A DNA stretch of 64,000 nucleotides. Source: Erythrobacter sp. HKB08 (lineage in GTDB: Bacteria > Pseudomonadota > Alphaproteobacteria > Sphingomonadales > Sphingomonadaceae). Both the position numbers and the translations under genes were made by a program. Each line of letters starts with the position of its first letter. The first letter of the stretch is position 1. The notes beneath the pieces were generated by a model that ran no database searches, was not told where the DNA came from, and was given only the letters and a program-made list of their open reading frames with translations. The stretch is from the NCBI RefSeq assembly GCF_004114695.1, contig NZ_CP035310.1, positions 1,223,501 to 1,287,500 of the forward strand, given 5' to 3'. Positions 54,664-63,774 of this stretch are shown in pieces.

Positions 54664-56849
54664 CCGTTCACATGAAGCAGGACGAGCCCGACCGGTCGAA
54701 CCGCCTCGACGCCATGAAGCAGGGGGTGCTCGGCAAGGGCATCCCGCGCGTCGAAGGCTTGGCCAAGGTTACCGGTACGGCCCCCTATGCTGCCGAATAT
54801 CCGATCGAGGGATGCGCCGAAGGCGTGCTGGTAACCTCGACCATCACGCGCGGTGAAGTTGTCGCCTTGGACAAGGATGCCTTGCTCGAAATGCCGGGCG
54901 TCATCGCAGTCATCGACGATCCCGCACTCACCACCCGCGCTGCGCAAGGTACGGCCGATGAAGCCCCTAAGCAGGGGCCGAAGACGGTTTGCTACTGGGG
55001 CCAGCCCATAGCCCTCGTGGTTGCCGAGACGTTCGAACAGGCGCGCGATGCGGCAAAGCATCTCGCCGTGGAATATCGGGAAGAAGAGGGCGCTCCTCTC
55101 GATCCGTCGGACGTCGAACCCGAAGAGCAGGAAGACGAAACGGTCCGGCAAGGTGATCTCGCCCATGCGATGACCGAAGCGGCGCATCAGGTCGACCTCA
55201 CCTATACGACCAAGGGGCATGCCTCCGCAGCCATGGAACCGCACGCGGCAATCGCGCAGTGGGACGGCGAGAAGCTGACGGTCCACGCGTCGCTGCAGAT
55301 GCTCAACTACAACATCAGCGAACTGGCCGATGCGCTGGACATGGATGAGGACGACATTCGCCTGATCTCCCGCTTCGTCGGCGGAGGGTTCGGTTCCAAG
55401 CTCGGCATCAGCGAAGAAGTGGTCGCGGCGGCAATCGCAGCGAAGAAGCTCGATCGACCGGTCAGGGTCGTCCTTTCCCGGCAGCAGGTCTTCCAGTGCA
55501 TCATGCGCCGGTCCGAGACGACCCAGCGCCTGCGGCTCGCAGCGGACGAAAATGGCAAGCTCACCGGCTTCGGCCATTATGCGCTCGCGTCGAACCTGCC
55601 GGGCGAAACTTTCGTCGAACCGGTCCTGCAATCCTCGCACTTCCTTTACGGCGGCGAGAACCGCGAGCTCATGCTCGAAGTGGCCCGTATCAATCGCATG
55701 ACGGCCGGCTCGGTTCGCGCTCCGGGTGAAGCGGTCGGGATGCCTGCACTCGAAAGCGCGATGGACGTACTGGCGGAAAAGGCGGGTATCGATCCGGTCG
55801 AACTACGCCTGCGAAACATTCCGGAGCAGGACCCGGAGGAAGGCCTGCCGTTCTCCTCGCATAAGCTCGCAGAGTGCCTGAAGCAGGGCGCGGAGGCGTT
55901 CGGCTGGGACAGCGGCCTGCGCAAACCGAGGCAAAACCGGGACGGCGAATGGTGGATCGGTACCGGGATGGCCAGCGCCGCGCGCGTGCACAACATCGCG
56001 GAAGCGAAGGCCGCCGTAACCTTGAAGGCGGACGGAACGGTGCTGGTCGAAACCGACATGACCGATATCGGAACCGGTACCTATACCATCCTGGCGCAGC
56101 TTGCGGGCGAAATGCTCGGCAGCGCGCCGGACAGCGTGCTCGTCGAACTGGGTGACACAAGCTATCCGCGCGGCCCCGGCTCGGGCGGCAGCTGGGGTGC
56201 TGCTTCCATCAGTTCGGCAGTGTATGTCGCTTGCCAGGCGATTCGCGAAGAAATCGCAGGCAAGCTGGGGGTGGACGAAACCGAGCTCGATCTCGCGAAC
56301 GGCAAGGCTGCTTCGGGCGAGACACTGGTCGACCTGCTCGATGGAAAAGACATCGCACGGGAAGGGCATTACGAACCCGGCGATATCGAAGACGACTATA
56401 CCGCATCGGGCTTCGGGGCGTTCTTCGCGCAGGTTCGCGTCAATCGCTTCACCGGGGAGACGAGGGTCGACCGGATGCTCGGCGCGTTCGGCTTCGGCCG
56501 GGTCCTCAACTACAAGACGGCGCGCTCGCAATGTCTCGGCGGTATCACCTGGAGCATCGGCGTGGCGCTGACCGAGGCGCTGGAATTCGATCCGCGTGAC
56601 GGGCACCTCGTCAATTGCGACCTCGCCGAATACCATGTTCCCGTGCACCGCGACGTGCCCGACCTGGAAGTGGTGCTGGTCGAGGAACGCGATCCTGCAG
56701 CGAGCCCCATCCAGGCCAAGGGTATCGGCGAGCTCGGCATGTGCGGCGGCGCAGCGGCAATCGCCAACGCCATCTACAACGCATGCGGCGCGCGCCTGTT
56801 CGACTATCCCATGACGCCCGACCGCGTCCTTGCCGCGATGCCGGAATGA
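54660..56849 (+). CDS. paoC: Aldehyde oxidoreductase molybdopterin subunit, PaoC-like
   Basis: Large catalytic subunit (729 residues; E. coli PaoC has 732). It holds the molybdopterin cytosine dinucleotide cofactor and oxidises aldehydes with water as oxygen source. Visible parts are the N-terminal GTAPYAAEYP, RFVGGGFGSKLG, GSVRAPGEA, TDMTDIGTGTYTILAQ and the catalytic Glu691 in KGIGELGMCG. The ATGA overlap with paoB and the following xdhC (also ATGA) make it part of one message. Confidence 0.93.
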   Translation: MTVHMKQDEPDRSNRLDAMKQGVLGKGIPRVEGLAKVTGTAPYAAEYPIEGCAEGVLVTSTITRGEVVALDKDALLEMPGVIAVIDDPALTTRAAQGTADEAPKQGPKTVCYWGQPIALVVAETFEQARDAAKHLAVEYREEEGAPLDPSDVEPEEQEDETVRQGDLAHAMTEAAHQVDLTYTTKGHASAAMEPHAAIAQWDGEKLTVHASLQMLNYNISELADALDMDEDDIRLISRFVGGGFGSKLGISEEVVAAAIAAKKLDRPVRVVLSRQQVFQCIMRRSETTQRLRLAADENGKLTGFGHYALASNLPGETFVEPVLQSSHFLYGGENRELMLEVARINRMTAGSVRAPGEAVGMPALESAMDVLAEKAGIDPVELRLRNIPEQDPEEGLPFSSHKLAECLKQGAEAFGWDSGLRKPRQNRDGEWWIGTGMASAARVHNIAEAKAAVTLKADGTVLVETDMTDIGTGTYTILAQLAGEMLGSAPDSVLVELGDTSYPRGPGSGGSWGAASISSAVYVACQAIREEIAGKLGVDETELDLANGKAASGETLVDLLDGKDIAREGHYEPGDIEDDYTASGFGAFFAQVRVNRFTGETRVDRMLGAFGFGRVLNYKTARSQCLGGITWSIGVALTEALEFDPRDGHLVNCDLAEYHVPVHRDVPDLEVVLVEERDPAASPIQAKGIGELGMCGGAAAIANAIYNACGARLFDYPMTPDRVLAAMPE

Positions 56850-57700
56850 TGTTGCGTCACGCACCGGTGAGCGAGGTCCGGGACGACGATCACCGGGCAC
56901 TCGCCGCCGCCTGCGAGCCCGGCGTCGGCCTGTGCACCATCGTCGGCATCGAAGGCAGCTTCTCGCGGCGGCTGGGGGCGCAACTGGCGGTGAGAGGCGA
57001 TGGGACCACCGTCGGGAGCCTCGCCGATGGGTGCCTTGAATCGCAGCTGGCATCGGACATGAGGGATGTCAGCGAACCGCGCGTGATCCGCTACGGCGCG
57101 GGATCGGGAAAGATCGACTTCCGCCTGCCTTGCGGTGGCGGGCTCGACATACTGCTCGATCCCTCCCCTGACCGGGCCGGGTGCCGCCGGGCGATTGCCG
57201 CACTGGCTGCACGTTCGCCGGCTGAAGTAATCCTGCCGCGCAATCCGTTGCTCATGAAGCGGAAATACCTGCCTTCGCTTAGACTTGCGGTTTTCGGCGA
57301 GGGGCCGGAGCTTGACGCTTTGGTAGAACTGGCGCGCACGATGCGCCTGGAAATCGCAGCTTTCGACAAGTCGGCGTTGTCGCTCGGCAGGCCTGCATCC
57401 GATTGCCGACTGGACCGATGGACCGCAGCGCTTTTCCTGTTCCACGATCACGAATGGGAAATGGCCCTGCTGGAGCAAGTGCTGGCGAGCGAAGTGTTCT
57501 TCATCGGCGCACAGGGCGGGGAGAACGCGCGGATTACGCGGTCGCTCGGACTGGCTGGCCGCGGCATTCCCGAAGAGCAGATATCCCGCATCCGCAGCCC
57601 GGTCGGGCTTATCCCGACATGCAAGACGCCGGCGACCATGGCCCTTTCGGCCCTCGCGCAGATAGTCGCGGAATATGAGCTTCTGCGGTCCGGTGATTGA
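56846..57700 (+). CDS. xdhC: XdhC/PaoD-type molybdenum cofactor chaperone
   Basis: Cofactor-binding protein that loads sulfurated molybdenum cofactor into the partner enzyme. The 284 residues have an XdhC/CoxI N-terminal domain (GIEGSFSRRLGAQLAVRGDGTTVGSLADGCLE, then LPCGGGLDILL) and a Rossmann-like XdhC C-terminal domain (LRLAVFGEGPELDALVELA, FIGAQGGENARI). Starts at the ATG in ATGATG overlapping the paoC stop. Equivalent to PaoD in role. Confidence 0.88.
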   Translation: MMLRHAPVSEVRDDDHRALAAACEPGVGLCTIVGIEGSFSRRLGAQLAVRGDGTTVGSLADGCLESQLASDMRDVSEPRVIRYGAGSGKIDFRLPCGGGLDILLDPSPDRAGCRRAIAALAARSPAEVILPRNPLLMKRKYLPSLRLAVFGEGPELDALVELARTMRLEIAAFDKSALSLGRPASDCRLDRWTAALFLFHDHEWEMALLEQVLASEVFFIGAQGGENARITRSLGLAGRGIPEEQISRIRSPVGLIPTCKTPATMALSALAQIVAEYELLRSGD

Positions 57701-58238
57701 GGAAGGAATTGCCTTCGTCCTGCTGGCAGCCGGTCGCAGCGAGCGTTTCGGAGGCGACAAGCTGGTCGCTCCGTTCAAGGGCAGGCCGCTGTGGCAATGG
57801 GCTGTCGATGCGGCAGAGGAGGCGGGCTTTGTCGAGCGGTACTTCGTCGTCGGCCCCCACTCGTCTCTCGAAGCTCCTGCAGGATGGCAGGAAGTCGTCA
57901 GCTTGGACGCCGCGCAAGGGATGGGACGGTCGATCGCTGCCGGGGTTCGTGCGGCGAGCCATCATCACCGTGTCGTGATCGGCCTAGCCGACATGCCCAT
58001 GGTGACTGCCGAGCATTTGCGCAGGGTCGCGTCCGGTACGGGCACGAGCTTCACGCGCCAGAAGGATGGAAAGCCCGGATGTCCGGCGGCATTCGGGCCT
58101 GAATCCTTCGAAAAGCTAATTGCACTGAAAGGCGATCGGGGGGCTCGAAGTCTCGACCTGCAGGATTTCGCGGTCATCGAACCGGAAAATCCGGGTGTGC
58201 TGTTCGACGTGGATACTCGGGAAGACATTCGTATTTGA
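57675..58238 (+). CDS. mocA: Molybdenum cofactor cytidylyltransferase (MocA-like)
   Basis: A 187-residue nucleotidyltransferase with the signature FVLLAAGRSERFGGDKLVAPF and the metal-binding GLADMPMVTAEHL. In this setting it should convert Mo-molybdopterin to the cytosine dinucleotide form used by PaoC-type enzymes. It overlaps xdhC by 26 bases; a GTG at 57693 is an alternative start. Whether CTP or GTP is used cannot be read directly, but the neighbours favour CTP. Confidence 0.85.
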   Translation: MSFCGPVIEEGIAFVLLAAGRSERFGGDKLVAPFKGRPLWQWAVDAAEEAGFVERYFVVGPHSSLEAPAGWQEVVSLDAAQGMGRSIAAGVRAASHHHRVVIGLADMPMVTAEHLRRVASGTGTSFTRQKDGKPGCPAAFGPESFEKLIALKGDRGARSLDLQDFAVIEPENPGVLFDVDTREDIRI

Positions 58239-58319
58239 GGGGATTTATCCGCCGCGCGACAGGCGCCCCGGGGAGAGCTTTGCCGCTATCACAGAAACGT
58301 CGGAGAGATCTCTCAGCGA

Positions 58320-58395
<76 letters not shown>

Positions 58396-58424
58396 ACATC
58401 ACTGTCGAGCGGCGCCCGCTAGCC

Positions 58425-59306
58425 TCATAACGCGCCGAATGTCCAGCCTTCTGTGCGCGCGATGTCCTCGGTGAGACCGGCGGGGTTCCAGCGCGCAGGA
58501 TCGCGGTGGACCTTGCGCAGCCATGCTGCCGTCAGCAGCGCGTCGGAGGAATGGTCGTCGAGCGCGCCGCTCCCTGCGACTGCAGGCGAGCCGAGGGTGG
58601 CGAGGGCGGTGTTCAGATCCTCGAAGCTGCGAAGTTTGCTGCGCGAGGCGGACCGCTCCGCTTCAAGGGCAGCGAGCGATGTGTAGATCTCGACGATGAC
58701 CGATCCTTGATCCGGTAGCGGATCGACCGGCCAGACCGGCACGCGCCCGTCCAGACGATGCAGAAGCCGCATCCCGGTCAGGCTCGACTTGCCGACCTGC
58801 GCTGCGCCGACGAGATTGAAGTTCGAATAAGGCTTGCACCCCATCGCCGCCTGCGCGTGTTCGGTCACGCGGAAACGCCCGCGGCCATGCCCGGCGCCGT
58901 CGCAGCGGAAGTGCTCGCCCTCGCGGTTGCCGTGGCGGCGATAGAACGGGGAAAGCTGCGGGTGGTCGACGAAGCTGCTCGCCTCGAGATTGGGATCGCC
59001 CTCGCACAATTCGTCGATCATGCGCCACAATGCACGCGCATCGCTCGGGCTGTCGGGATGGCCTGGAAAGAACGCCCCGCAATCGGCGAAGGGCAGCGAT
59101 ATGCCGAGGTCCATGCCGACCAGCGTGTTCGCCGGAAGCTCGTCACGCAGGAGGTGCAGAACTTCTTCGCGCGACCAGCTTGCGTTGCGATCCACCAGGA
59201 CCGGCGCTCCACCGTCAGCGACTGCAATCGCGACCGCGATCCCCTTCTGCCGAGGGCCCTTGGCGCCCGACCAGTCGATCGCGACGAAATGCTCGAAATC
59301 ACGCAT
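58425..59306 (-). CDS. DUF429 family protein (predicted RNase H-like fold)
   Basis: A 293-residue protein. The N-terminal FEHFVAIDWSGAKGPRQKGIAVA, the LVGMDLGISLPF segment and the C-terminal SSDALLTAAWLRKV give three acidic motifs in the order expected of DUF429, which is predicted to adopt an RNase H-like nuclease fold; activity is unproven. The ATG overlaps the rarA stop by eight bases, so the two are co-translated. Confidence 0.8.
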   Translation of the reverse strand: MRDFEHFVAIDWSGAKGPRQKGIAVAIAVADGGAPVLVDRNASWSREEVLHLLRDELPANTLVGMDLGISLPFADCGAFFPGHPDSPSDARALWRMIDELCEGDPNLEASSFVDHPQLSPFYRRHGNREGEHFRCDGAGHGRGRFRVTEHAQAAMGCKPYSNFNLVGAAQVGKSSLTGMRLLHRLDGRVPVWPVDPLPDQGSVIVEIYTSLAALEAERSASRSKLRSFEDLNTALATLGSPAVAGSGALDDHSSDALLTAAWLRKVHRDPARWNPAGLTEDIARTEGWTFGAL

Positions 59307-60621
59307 GGCCGCGTTCGCTGCGCAGCTTCTCCCAATAGGCGATGCGTTCGCGCACCTTGCGCTCGAACCCGCGTTCGACCGGGGTGTAGTAGGTCTGCGG
59401 GTCCATCTCCTCGGGCCAGTAGTTGGCGCCTGAGAACCCGCCGTCGGCATCGTGGTCGTAGGCGTAGCCCTTGCCGTAGCCGATATCCTTCATCAGCTTG
59501 GTCGGTGCGTTGAGGATGTTCTGCGGCGGCATCAGGCTGCCGGTTTCCTTCGCGCTCCTCCATGCGGCTTTCTGCGCCTTGTAGGCGGCGTTCGACTTGG
59601 GCGCGGTGGCGCAATAGAGGCACGCCTGCACGATCGCGAGTTCGCCCTCCGGGCTGCCGAGAAATTCGTAGGCGTCCTTTGCCGCGAGGCACTGGGTGAG
59701 CGCCTGCGGGTCGGCAAGGCCGATATCCTCGCTCGCGAAGCGGACCAGCCGCCGCAGCACGTAGAGCGGTTCCTCGCCCGCCGTCAGCATGCGCGCGAGA
59801 TAATAGAGCGCCGCTTGCGCATCCGAGCCGCGCAAGCTTTTGTGCAGCGCGCTGATGAGGTTGTAATGCCCCTCGCGGTCCTTGTCGTACACCGCCACGC
59901 GGCGCTGGAGGAAGCTGCCGAGAGCGGCGGGATCGAGCGGCTCCCCGATCTTCGCGTTGTAGAGCGTTTCGGCCTGGTTGAGCAGGAAGCGGCCATCGCC
60001 ATCGGCACTCGCGATGAGCGCGGCGCGCGCTTCCGCGGTCAGGGGGAGGGGCCCTTCGAGCTCCTCCGCCCGGTCGAGCAGCTTGCCGAGCGCGTCGGCA
60101 TCGAGCCGGTGCAGGATCAGCACCTGCGCGCGGCTCAGCAATGCCGCGTTGAGCTCGAAGCTCGGGTTCTCGGTCGTCGCGCCGACCAGCGTCACGGTTC
60201 CGCGCTCGACGAAGGGCAGGAAGCCGTCCTGCTGGGCACGGTTGAAGCGGTGAATCTCGTCCACGAAGAGCAGCGTGCGCTGCCCCGCCTTGGCGGCAGT
60301 GTCGGCAGCGGCGAAGGCCTTTTTGAGGTCGGCCACGCCGGAAAAGACGGCGCTGACGCTTTCGAACCGCATTCCGACGGCGGCCGCGAGCAGGCGCGCG
60401 ATGCTGGTCTTGCCGGTACCGGGCGGACCCCACAGGATCATGCTCGACAGGCGGCCGGCGGCGACCATGCGCCCGATCGCGCCCTCGGGCCCGGTCAGGT
60501 GATCCTGTCCGATGACCTCTTCGAGCGAGCGGGGGCGCAACCGGTCGGCGAGCGGCGCATCCTCGCGCGGCTCGTCGGCTGCTTCTTGCTGTGCGGGATC
60601 GTTTCCGAAAAGGTCGGCCAT
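59299..60621 (-). CDS. rarA: Replication-associated recombination protein RarA (MgsA)
   Basis: AAA+ ATPase acting at stalled replication forks. The 440 residues have Walker A GPPGTGKT at 65-72, Walker [12 protein letters not shown] (D121, E122), the sensor region [16 protein letters not shown] and the C-terminal tetramerisation domain ([31 protein letters not shown]). The start at 60621 gives [14 protein letters not shown], with the usual SSB-interaction-like N-terminus. Downstream coupling to DUF429 is by overlap. Confidence 0.95.
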   Translation of the reverse strand: MADLFGNDPAQQEAADEPREDAPLADRLRPRSLEEVIGQDHLTGPEGAIGRMVAAGRLSSMILWGPPGTGKTSIARLLAAAVGMRFESVSAVFSGVADLKKAFAAADTAAKAGQRTLLFVDEIHRFNRAQQDGFLPFVERGTVTLVGATTENPSFELNAALLSRAQVLILHRLDADALGKLLDRAEELEGPLPLTAEARAALIASADGDGRFLLNQAETLYNAKIGEPLDPAALGSFLQRRVAVYDKDREGHYNLISALHKSLRGSDAQAALYYLARMLTAGEEPLYVLRRLVRFASEDIGLADPQALTQCLAAKDAYEFLGSPEGELAIVQACLYCATAPKSNAAYKAQKAAWRSAKETGSLMPPQNILNAPTKLMKDIGYGKGYAYDHDADGGFSGANYWPEEMDPQTYYTPVERGFERKVRERIAYWEKLRSERGHA

Positions 60622-60720
60622 TGCCAGCTATCTAGGAGGCGTCGGGCAGGATTGCCAATGGCTTGGTAAAGGCGCAAAACCCTGCCCGTTCGAGGGTCGC
60701 ACCTTGAGGGAGGGGATATC

Positions 60721-61143
60721 ATGAACACCGCTACGAAAGCGCCATGGCACCTGTGGGCCGTCGGCATAATGACGCTGCTGTGGAACGGGGTCGGCATCTG
60801 GAGCTACATCAGTACCCAGACCGGCAATCTCGAAGGCTTCGGCATGTCGAGCGAAGCGATCGATTACGTCACCGGCTTCCCGGCCTGGGCCGACGCGCTG
60901 TGGGCGCTCGGCGTATGGGGTGCCTTTTTCGGCTCGGCACTGCTGCTGCTGCGTTCGCGCTGGGCGGTCGTGTCGCTGATGATCTCGATCGTCGGGCTGG
61001 TCGGGACGACCGTCTACCAGCGCGTGCTGACCGAGCTTCCGGCAGACATGTCGGGCTGGGGCATCGCCATCGCGATCTGGGTGATCACGCTCTTCCTGCT
61101 GTGGTATGCGATGAAGATGCGCCGCGAAGGCGTGCTGCGCTAA
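60721..61143 (+). CDS. Hypothetical four-span membrane protein
   Basis: A 140-residue inner-membrane protein with four predicted spans: HLWAVGIMTLLWNGVGIWSY, LWALGVWGAFFGSALLLL, VVSLMISIVGLVGTTVYQRV and WGIAIAIWVITLFLLWYAM. The pattern is seen in small alphaproteobacterial membrane proteins annotated only as hypothetical. The ATG follows GGGAGGGG. It lies divergent from rarA and converges on the glycosyltransferase, with one base between stop codons. Confidence 0.8.
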   Translation: MNTATKAPWHLWAVGIMTLLWNGVGIWSYISTQTGNLEGFGMSSEAIDYVTGFPAWADALWALGVWGAFFGSALLLLRSRWAVVSLMISIVGLVGTTVYQRVLTELPADMSGWGIAIAIWVITLFLLWYAMKMRREGVLR

Positions 61144-61144
61144 T

Positions 61145-62293
61145 CTAGCCGCGCTTTGCTTCGACCAGGCGGAGGTAGGTGTCCGCAACCGCCTGGTTGA
61201 TAGCGTCCCAGTCGTAATTCTTGCTCTTCGCTTCGCCTGCCGCGCCGTGCTTTTCGCGCAGCGCGTCGTCCGTGCAGTAGGGCGCGATGGCGTCGGCGAA
61301 GGCCTTGGCCGAACCCGGCGGCACGAGCCGCCCGTTCACCCGGTCTTCGACGAGGCTGGAGGAGCCGGTCGCACCGGCTGCCACTACGGGTAGCCCGCAA
61401 GCCATCGCTTCCAGCGTGACATTGCCGAAGGTCTCGGTGATCGACGGGTTGAAGAAGATGTCGCCGCTCGCCAGCGCCCGGCCGAGGTCGGCGCCGGTCT
61501 GGAAGCCGACGAAAGTGCCGCCCGGCAGTGCCTTTTCAAACCAGCTTCGCGCCGGACCGTCGCCGATGACGAGAACCTTGTGCGGAACCTGCTGCTTGCG
61601 CAAGTCGACGATCGTTTCGGAAAAGATGTCGAGGCCCTTTTCCATGACCAGCCGGCCGAGGAAGACGATGGCGACGTCGTCGTCCTCGATCCCGTTCTCA
61701 CGGCGCCAGGCGAGGTCGCGCTTTTCCGAGGCGAAGACTGAGCGATCGACGCCGCGCGACCAGATCGAGATATCCTCGTGCATGCCCTGTTCGAGCAGCG
61801 TGTCGACCATGCTCTGCGAAGGTGCGACCAGCGCGTCGCAGCGGTTGTAATAACGGCGCATGATCGCCTCGAGCCACGGCTCGGTGAAGCCGAGGCCGTA
61901 GTAGCGCGGATACGTCTCGAAGCGCGTGTGAACCGAAGCGAGGACAGGGATGTCGTGCGACCGCGCAAAGCGCACCGCCGCGTGCCCGGTCGGGTCGGGC
62001 GAGGAGGTGTGGACGACGTTGGGCTTGAAGGCTTCGAGGTCGGCGCGGTTCGACTTCGACAGGCCGAGCGGGACGCGATATTCGGCGCGGCCCGGGATGG
62101 CGACGCTCGGCACGCTGACGAGATCGCCGGTCGGCTCGAACGCCGGTTCCTCTACCGTCGGGGCATAGACACGCAGCGCAGCGCCTTGCCGCAGGAGGTA
62201 TTCCGCCAGCCGGTTGAGCGCCTGGTTCGCACCATCGCGTACGTAATTGTAGTTGCCGCTGAACAGCGCAATGCGAAGGTCTGAGGTCTGCAT
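61145..62293 (-). CDS. Glycosyltransferase family 4 (GT-B)
   Basis: Transfers a sugar from a nucleotide donor, 382 residues. The N-terminal IALFSGNYNYVRDGANQALNRLAEYL is the acceptor-side start of GT4 enzymes; the donor-site ExxxxxxE element is in SITETFGNVTLEAMACGLPVV, and FLGRLVMEKGLDIF precedes it. It resembles glycosyl/mannosyltransferases acting on glycolipids (MgtA/PimB-like), but the sugar and acceptor cannot be fixed. The start is the ATG at 62293; the open frame beyond it runs into the serC leader. Confidence 0.9.
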   Translation of the reverse strand: MQTSDLRIALFSGNYNYVRDGANQALNRLAEYLLRQGAALRVYAPTVEEPAFEPTGDLVSVPSVAIPGRAEYRVPLGLSKSNRADLEAFKPNVVHTSSPDPTGHAAVRFARSHDIPVLASVHTRFETYPRYYGLGFTEPWLEAIMRRYYNRCDALVAPSQSMVDTLLEQGMHEDISIWSRGVDRSVFASEKRDLAWRRENGIEDDDVAIVFLGRLVMEKGLDIFSETIVDLRKQQVPHKVLVIGDGPARSWFEKALPGGTFVGFQTGADLGRALASGDIFFNPSITETFGNVTLEAMACGLPVVAAGATGSSSLVEDRVNGRLVPPGSAKAFADAIAPYCTDDALREKHGAAGEAKSKNYDWDAINQAVADTYLRLVEAKRG

Positions 62294-62340
62294 TGCAAGC
62301 GCCCATAGGCGGGAATTCGGCACTTGGCGAGGGGGAGGGC

Positions 62341-62374
62341 CTCGGCGAGCGCATCTGCGCAACGTCTCGCCGAG
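62341..62374. promoter_or_regulatory. Inverted repeat in the glycosyltransferase-serC gap
   Basis: CTCGGCGAG and CTCGCCGAG form a perfect 9-bp inverted repeat around a 16-base spacer, which itself begins with a small nested repeat (GCGCA TC TGCGC at 62349-62360). It sits between two divergent genes, as expected of an operator or RNA leader element. Confidence 0.45.
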
Positions 62375-62413
62375 TTCCATGGTTTCGTATGCAACCAAAT
62401 GCGCGCTTGACTC

Positions 62414-62485
62414 GTTGCAACGCAACATTACTGCCGCCAGCGGGCCACGCGGTCCCAACGCCGCGCGTGCTCTCTGCAAGGAGAG
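62414..62485 (+). promoter_or_regulatory. serC leader with ribosome-site hairpin (serC-motif candidate)
   Basis: Three possible hairpins precede serC: GTTGC/GCAAC (62414-62426), GGGCC/GGTCC around ACGC (62442-62455) and CTCTC/GAGAG around TGCAAG (62470-62485). The last one contains the ribosome site AAGGAGAG, so folding would block translation. A conserved serC RNA motif is known in alphaproteobacterial serC leaders; this region is in the right place but I cannot verify the consensus. Confidence 0.5.
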
Positions 62486-62490
62486 AATAC

Positions 62491-63651
62491 ATGACTACCG
62501 AACCGACGCTCAAACCCGAGCGCCCTTTTTTCTCGTCCGGTCCCACGGCAAAGTTCCCGGGCTGGTCCTTCGACAAGCTGCAAACCGAATCGCTCGGTCG
62601 CTCGCACCGGTCCGCGACCGGCAAGGCGCGCCTGAAATACGCGATCGACCTGTCGAAGGAGATGCTCGGCGTTCCCGAAGACTATCTCGTCGGCATCATG
62701 CCGGCTTCCGACACCGGCGCGCTCGAATGCGCGATGTGGACCATGCTCGATCCCGCGCGTCCCGCGACGGTCGCTGCATGGGAGAGCTTCGGCAACGTCT
62801 GGATCCAGGACGCGGTCAAGCAGCTCAAGCTGCCGAAGCTGACCACGCTCGACGCCGATTACGGTGAAATCCCCGACCTCGCCTCGATCCCGCAGGACAA
62901 CGACGTCGTCTTCACCTGGAACGGCACCACTTCGGGCGCGAAGATCCCGAACACCGACTGGCTCGCCCCGGGCCGCGAGGGTGTGACCATCAACGACGCC
63001 ACCAGCGCCATCTTCGCGATGGAAATGGACTGGGCGAAGCTCGATGCGACGACCTACAGCTGGCAGAAGGTCATGGGTTCCGAAGCGCAGCACGGCATGC
63101 TGATCCTCAGCCCCAAGGCCGTTGCCCGCATCGAGGAATATGATCCCGAATGGCCGCTGCCCAAGCTCTTCCGCCTGAAGAAGGGTGGCAAGATCAACAC
63201 GAGCATTTTCGAAGGCGCGACGATCAACACGCCCTCGATGCTGGCGACCGAGGACTATATCGCCGCGCTCGAATGGGCGCAGGCTCTGGGCGGCCGCAAG
63301 GCGATGTTCGAACGCGCCGACGCGAATGCCAAGATCGTCACCGACTGGATCGAATCGACGCCCTATGTGCGCAACATGGTCTCCGACCCTGCCAAGCGCA
63401 CCAACACCGGTGTGTGCTTCGTCTTCCAGGGCGACTGGTATGAAAGCCTGTCCGACGAGGACAAGGCGGGCGTGCCCAAGAAGATCGTCAAGATGCTCGA
63501 AGATCGCGGCATCGGCTACGATTTCAACGGCTACCGCGATGCCCCGCCGTCCCTGCGCATCTGGTGTGGCGGCACGGTCGAGCAGGAAGATCTGAAACGT
63601 CTCCTTCCGTGGATCGAGTGGGCCTACGAACAGGTCAAGAGCGGCAGCTGA
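62491..63651 (+). CDS. serC: Phosphoserine aminotransferase
   Basis: PLP enzyme converting 3-phosphohydroxypyruvate to phosphoserine in serine synthesis (also active in the pyridoxal pathway). The 386 residues belong to the longer alphaproteobacterial SerC type, with FSSGPTAKFPGW, the PLP lysine K193 in YSWQKVMGSEAQHG, and FTWNGTTSGAKIP. The ATG is preceded by AAGGAGAG at good spacing. serA follows 123 bases on, on the same strand. Confidence 0.94.
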   Translation: MTTEPTLKPERPFFSSGPTAKFPGWSFDKLQTESLGRSHRSATGKARLKYAIDLSKEMLGVPEDYLVGIMPASDTGALECAMWTMLDPARPATVAAWESFGNVWIQDAVKQLKLPKLTTLDADYGEIPDLASIPQDNDVVFTWNGTTSGAKIPNTDWLAPGREGVTINDATSAIFAMEMDWAKLDATTYSWQKVMGSEAQHGMLILSPKAVARIEEYDPEWPLPKLFRLKKGGKINTSIFEGATINTPSMLATEDYIAALEWAQALGGRKAMFERADANAKIVTDWIESTPYVRNMVSDPAKRTNTGVCFVFQGDWYESLSDEDKAGVPKKIVKMLEDRGIGYDFNGYRDAPPSLRIWCGGTVEQEDLKRLLPWIEWAYEQVKSGS

Positions 63652-63673
63652 CGCGCTGCCAGGCTTTTTTCAT

Positions 63674-63752
63674 CGTCATTCCCGCGAAAGCGGGAATCCA
63701 GCCGAACGATAGGTCTCGATAGCTCTGGATCCCCGCCGTTGCGGGGATGACG
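63674..63752. repeat. REPIN-like palindromic repeat between serC and serA
   Basis: A 79-base element whose ends are near-perfect inverted repeats: CGTCATTCCCGC at the left and GCGGGGATGACG at the right. Each end is itself a small hairpin (CCCGCgaaaGCGGG; CCCCGCcgttGCGGGG) next to ATCCAG or CTGGAT. This twin-hairpin form is typical of dispersed extragenic palindromes in Proteobacteria. A run of six T lies just before it. Confidence 0.75.
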
Positions 63753-63774
63753 ACTTCAAAACTGGAATATTGTC

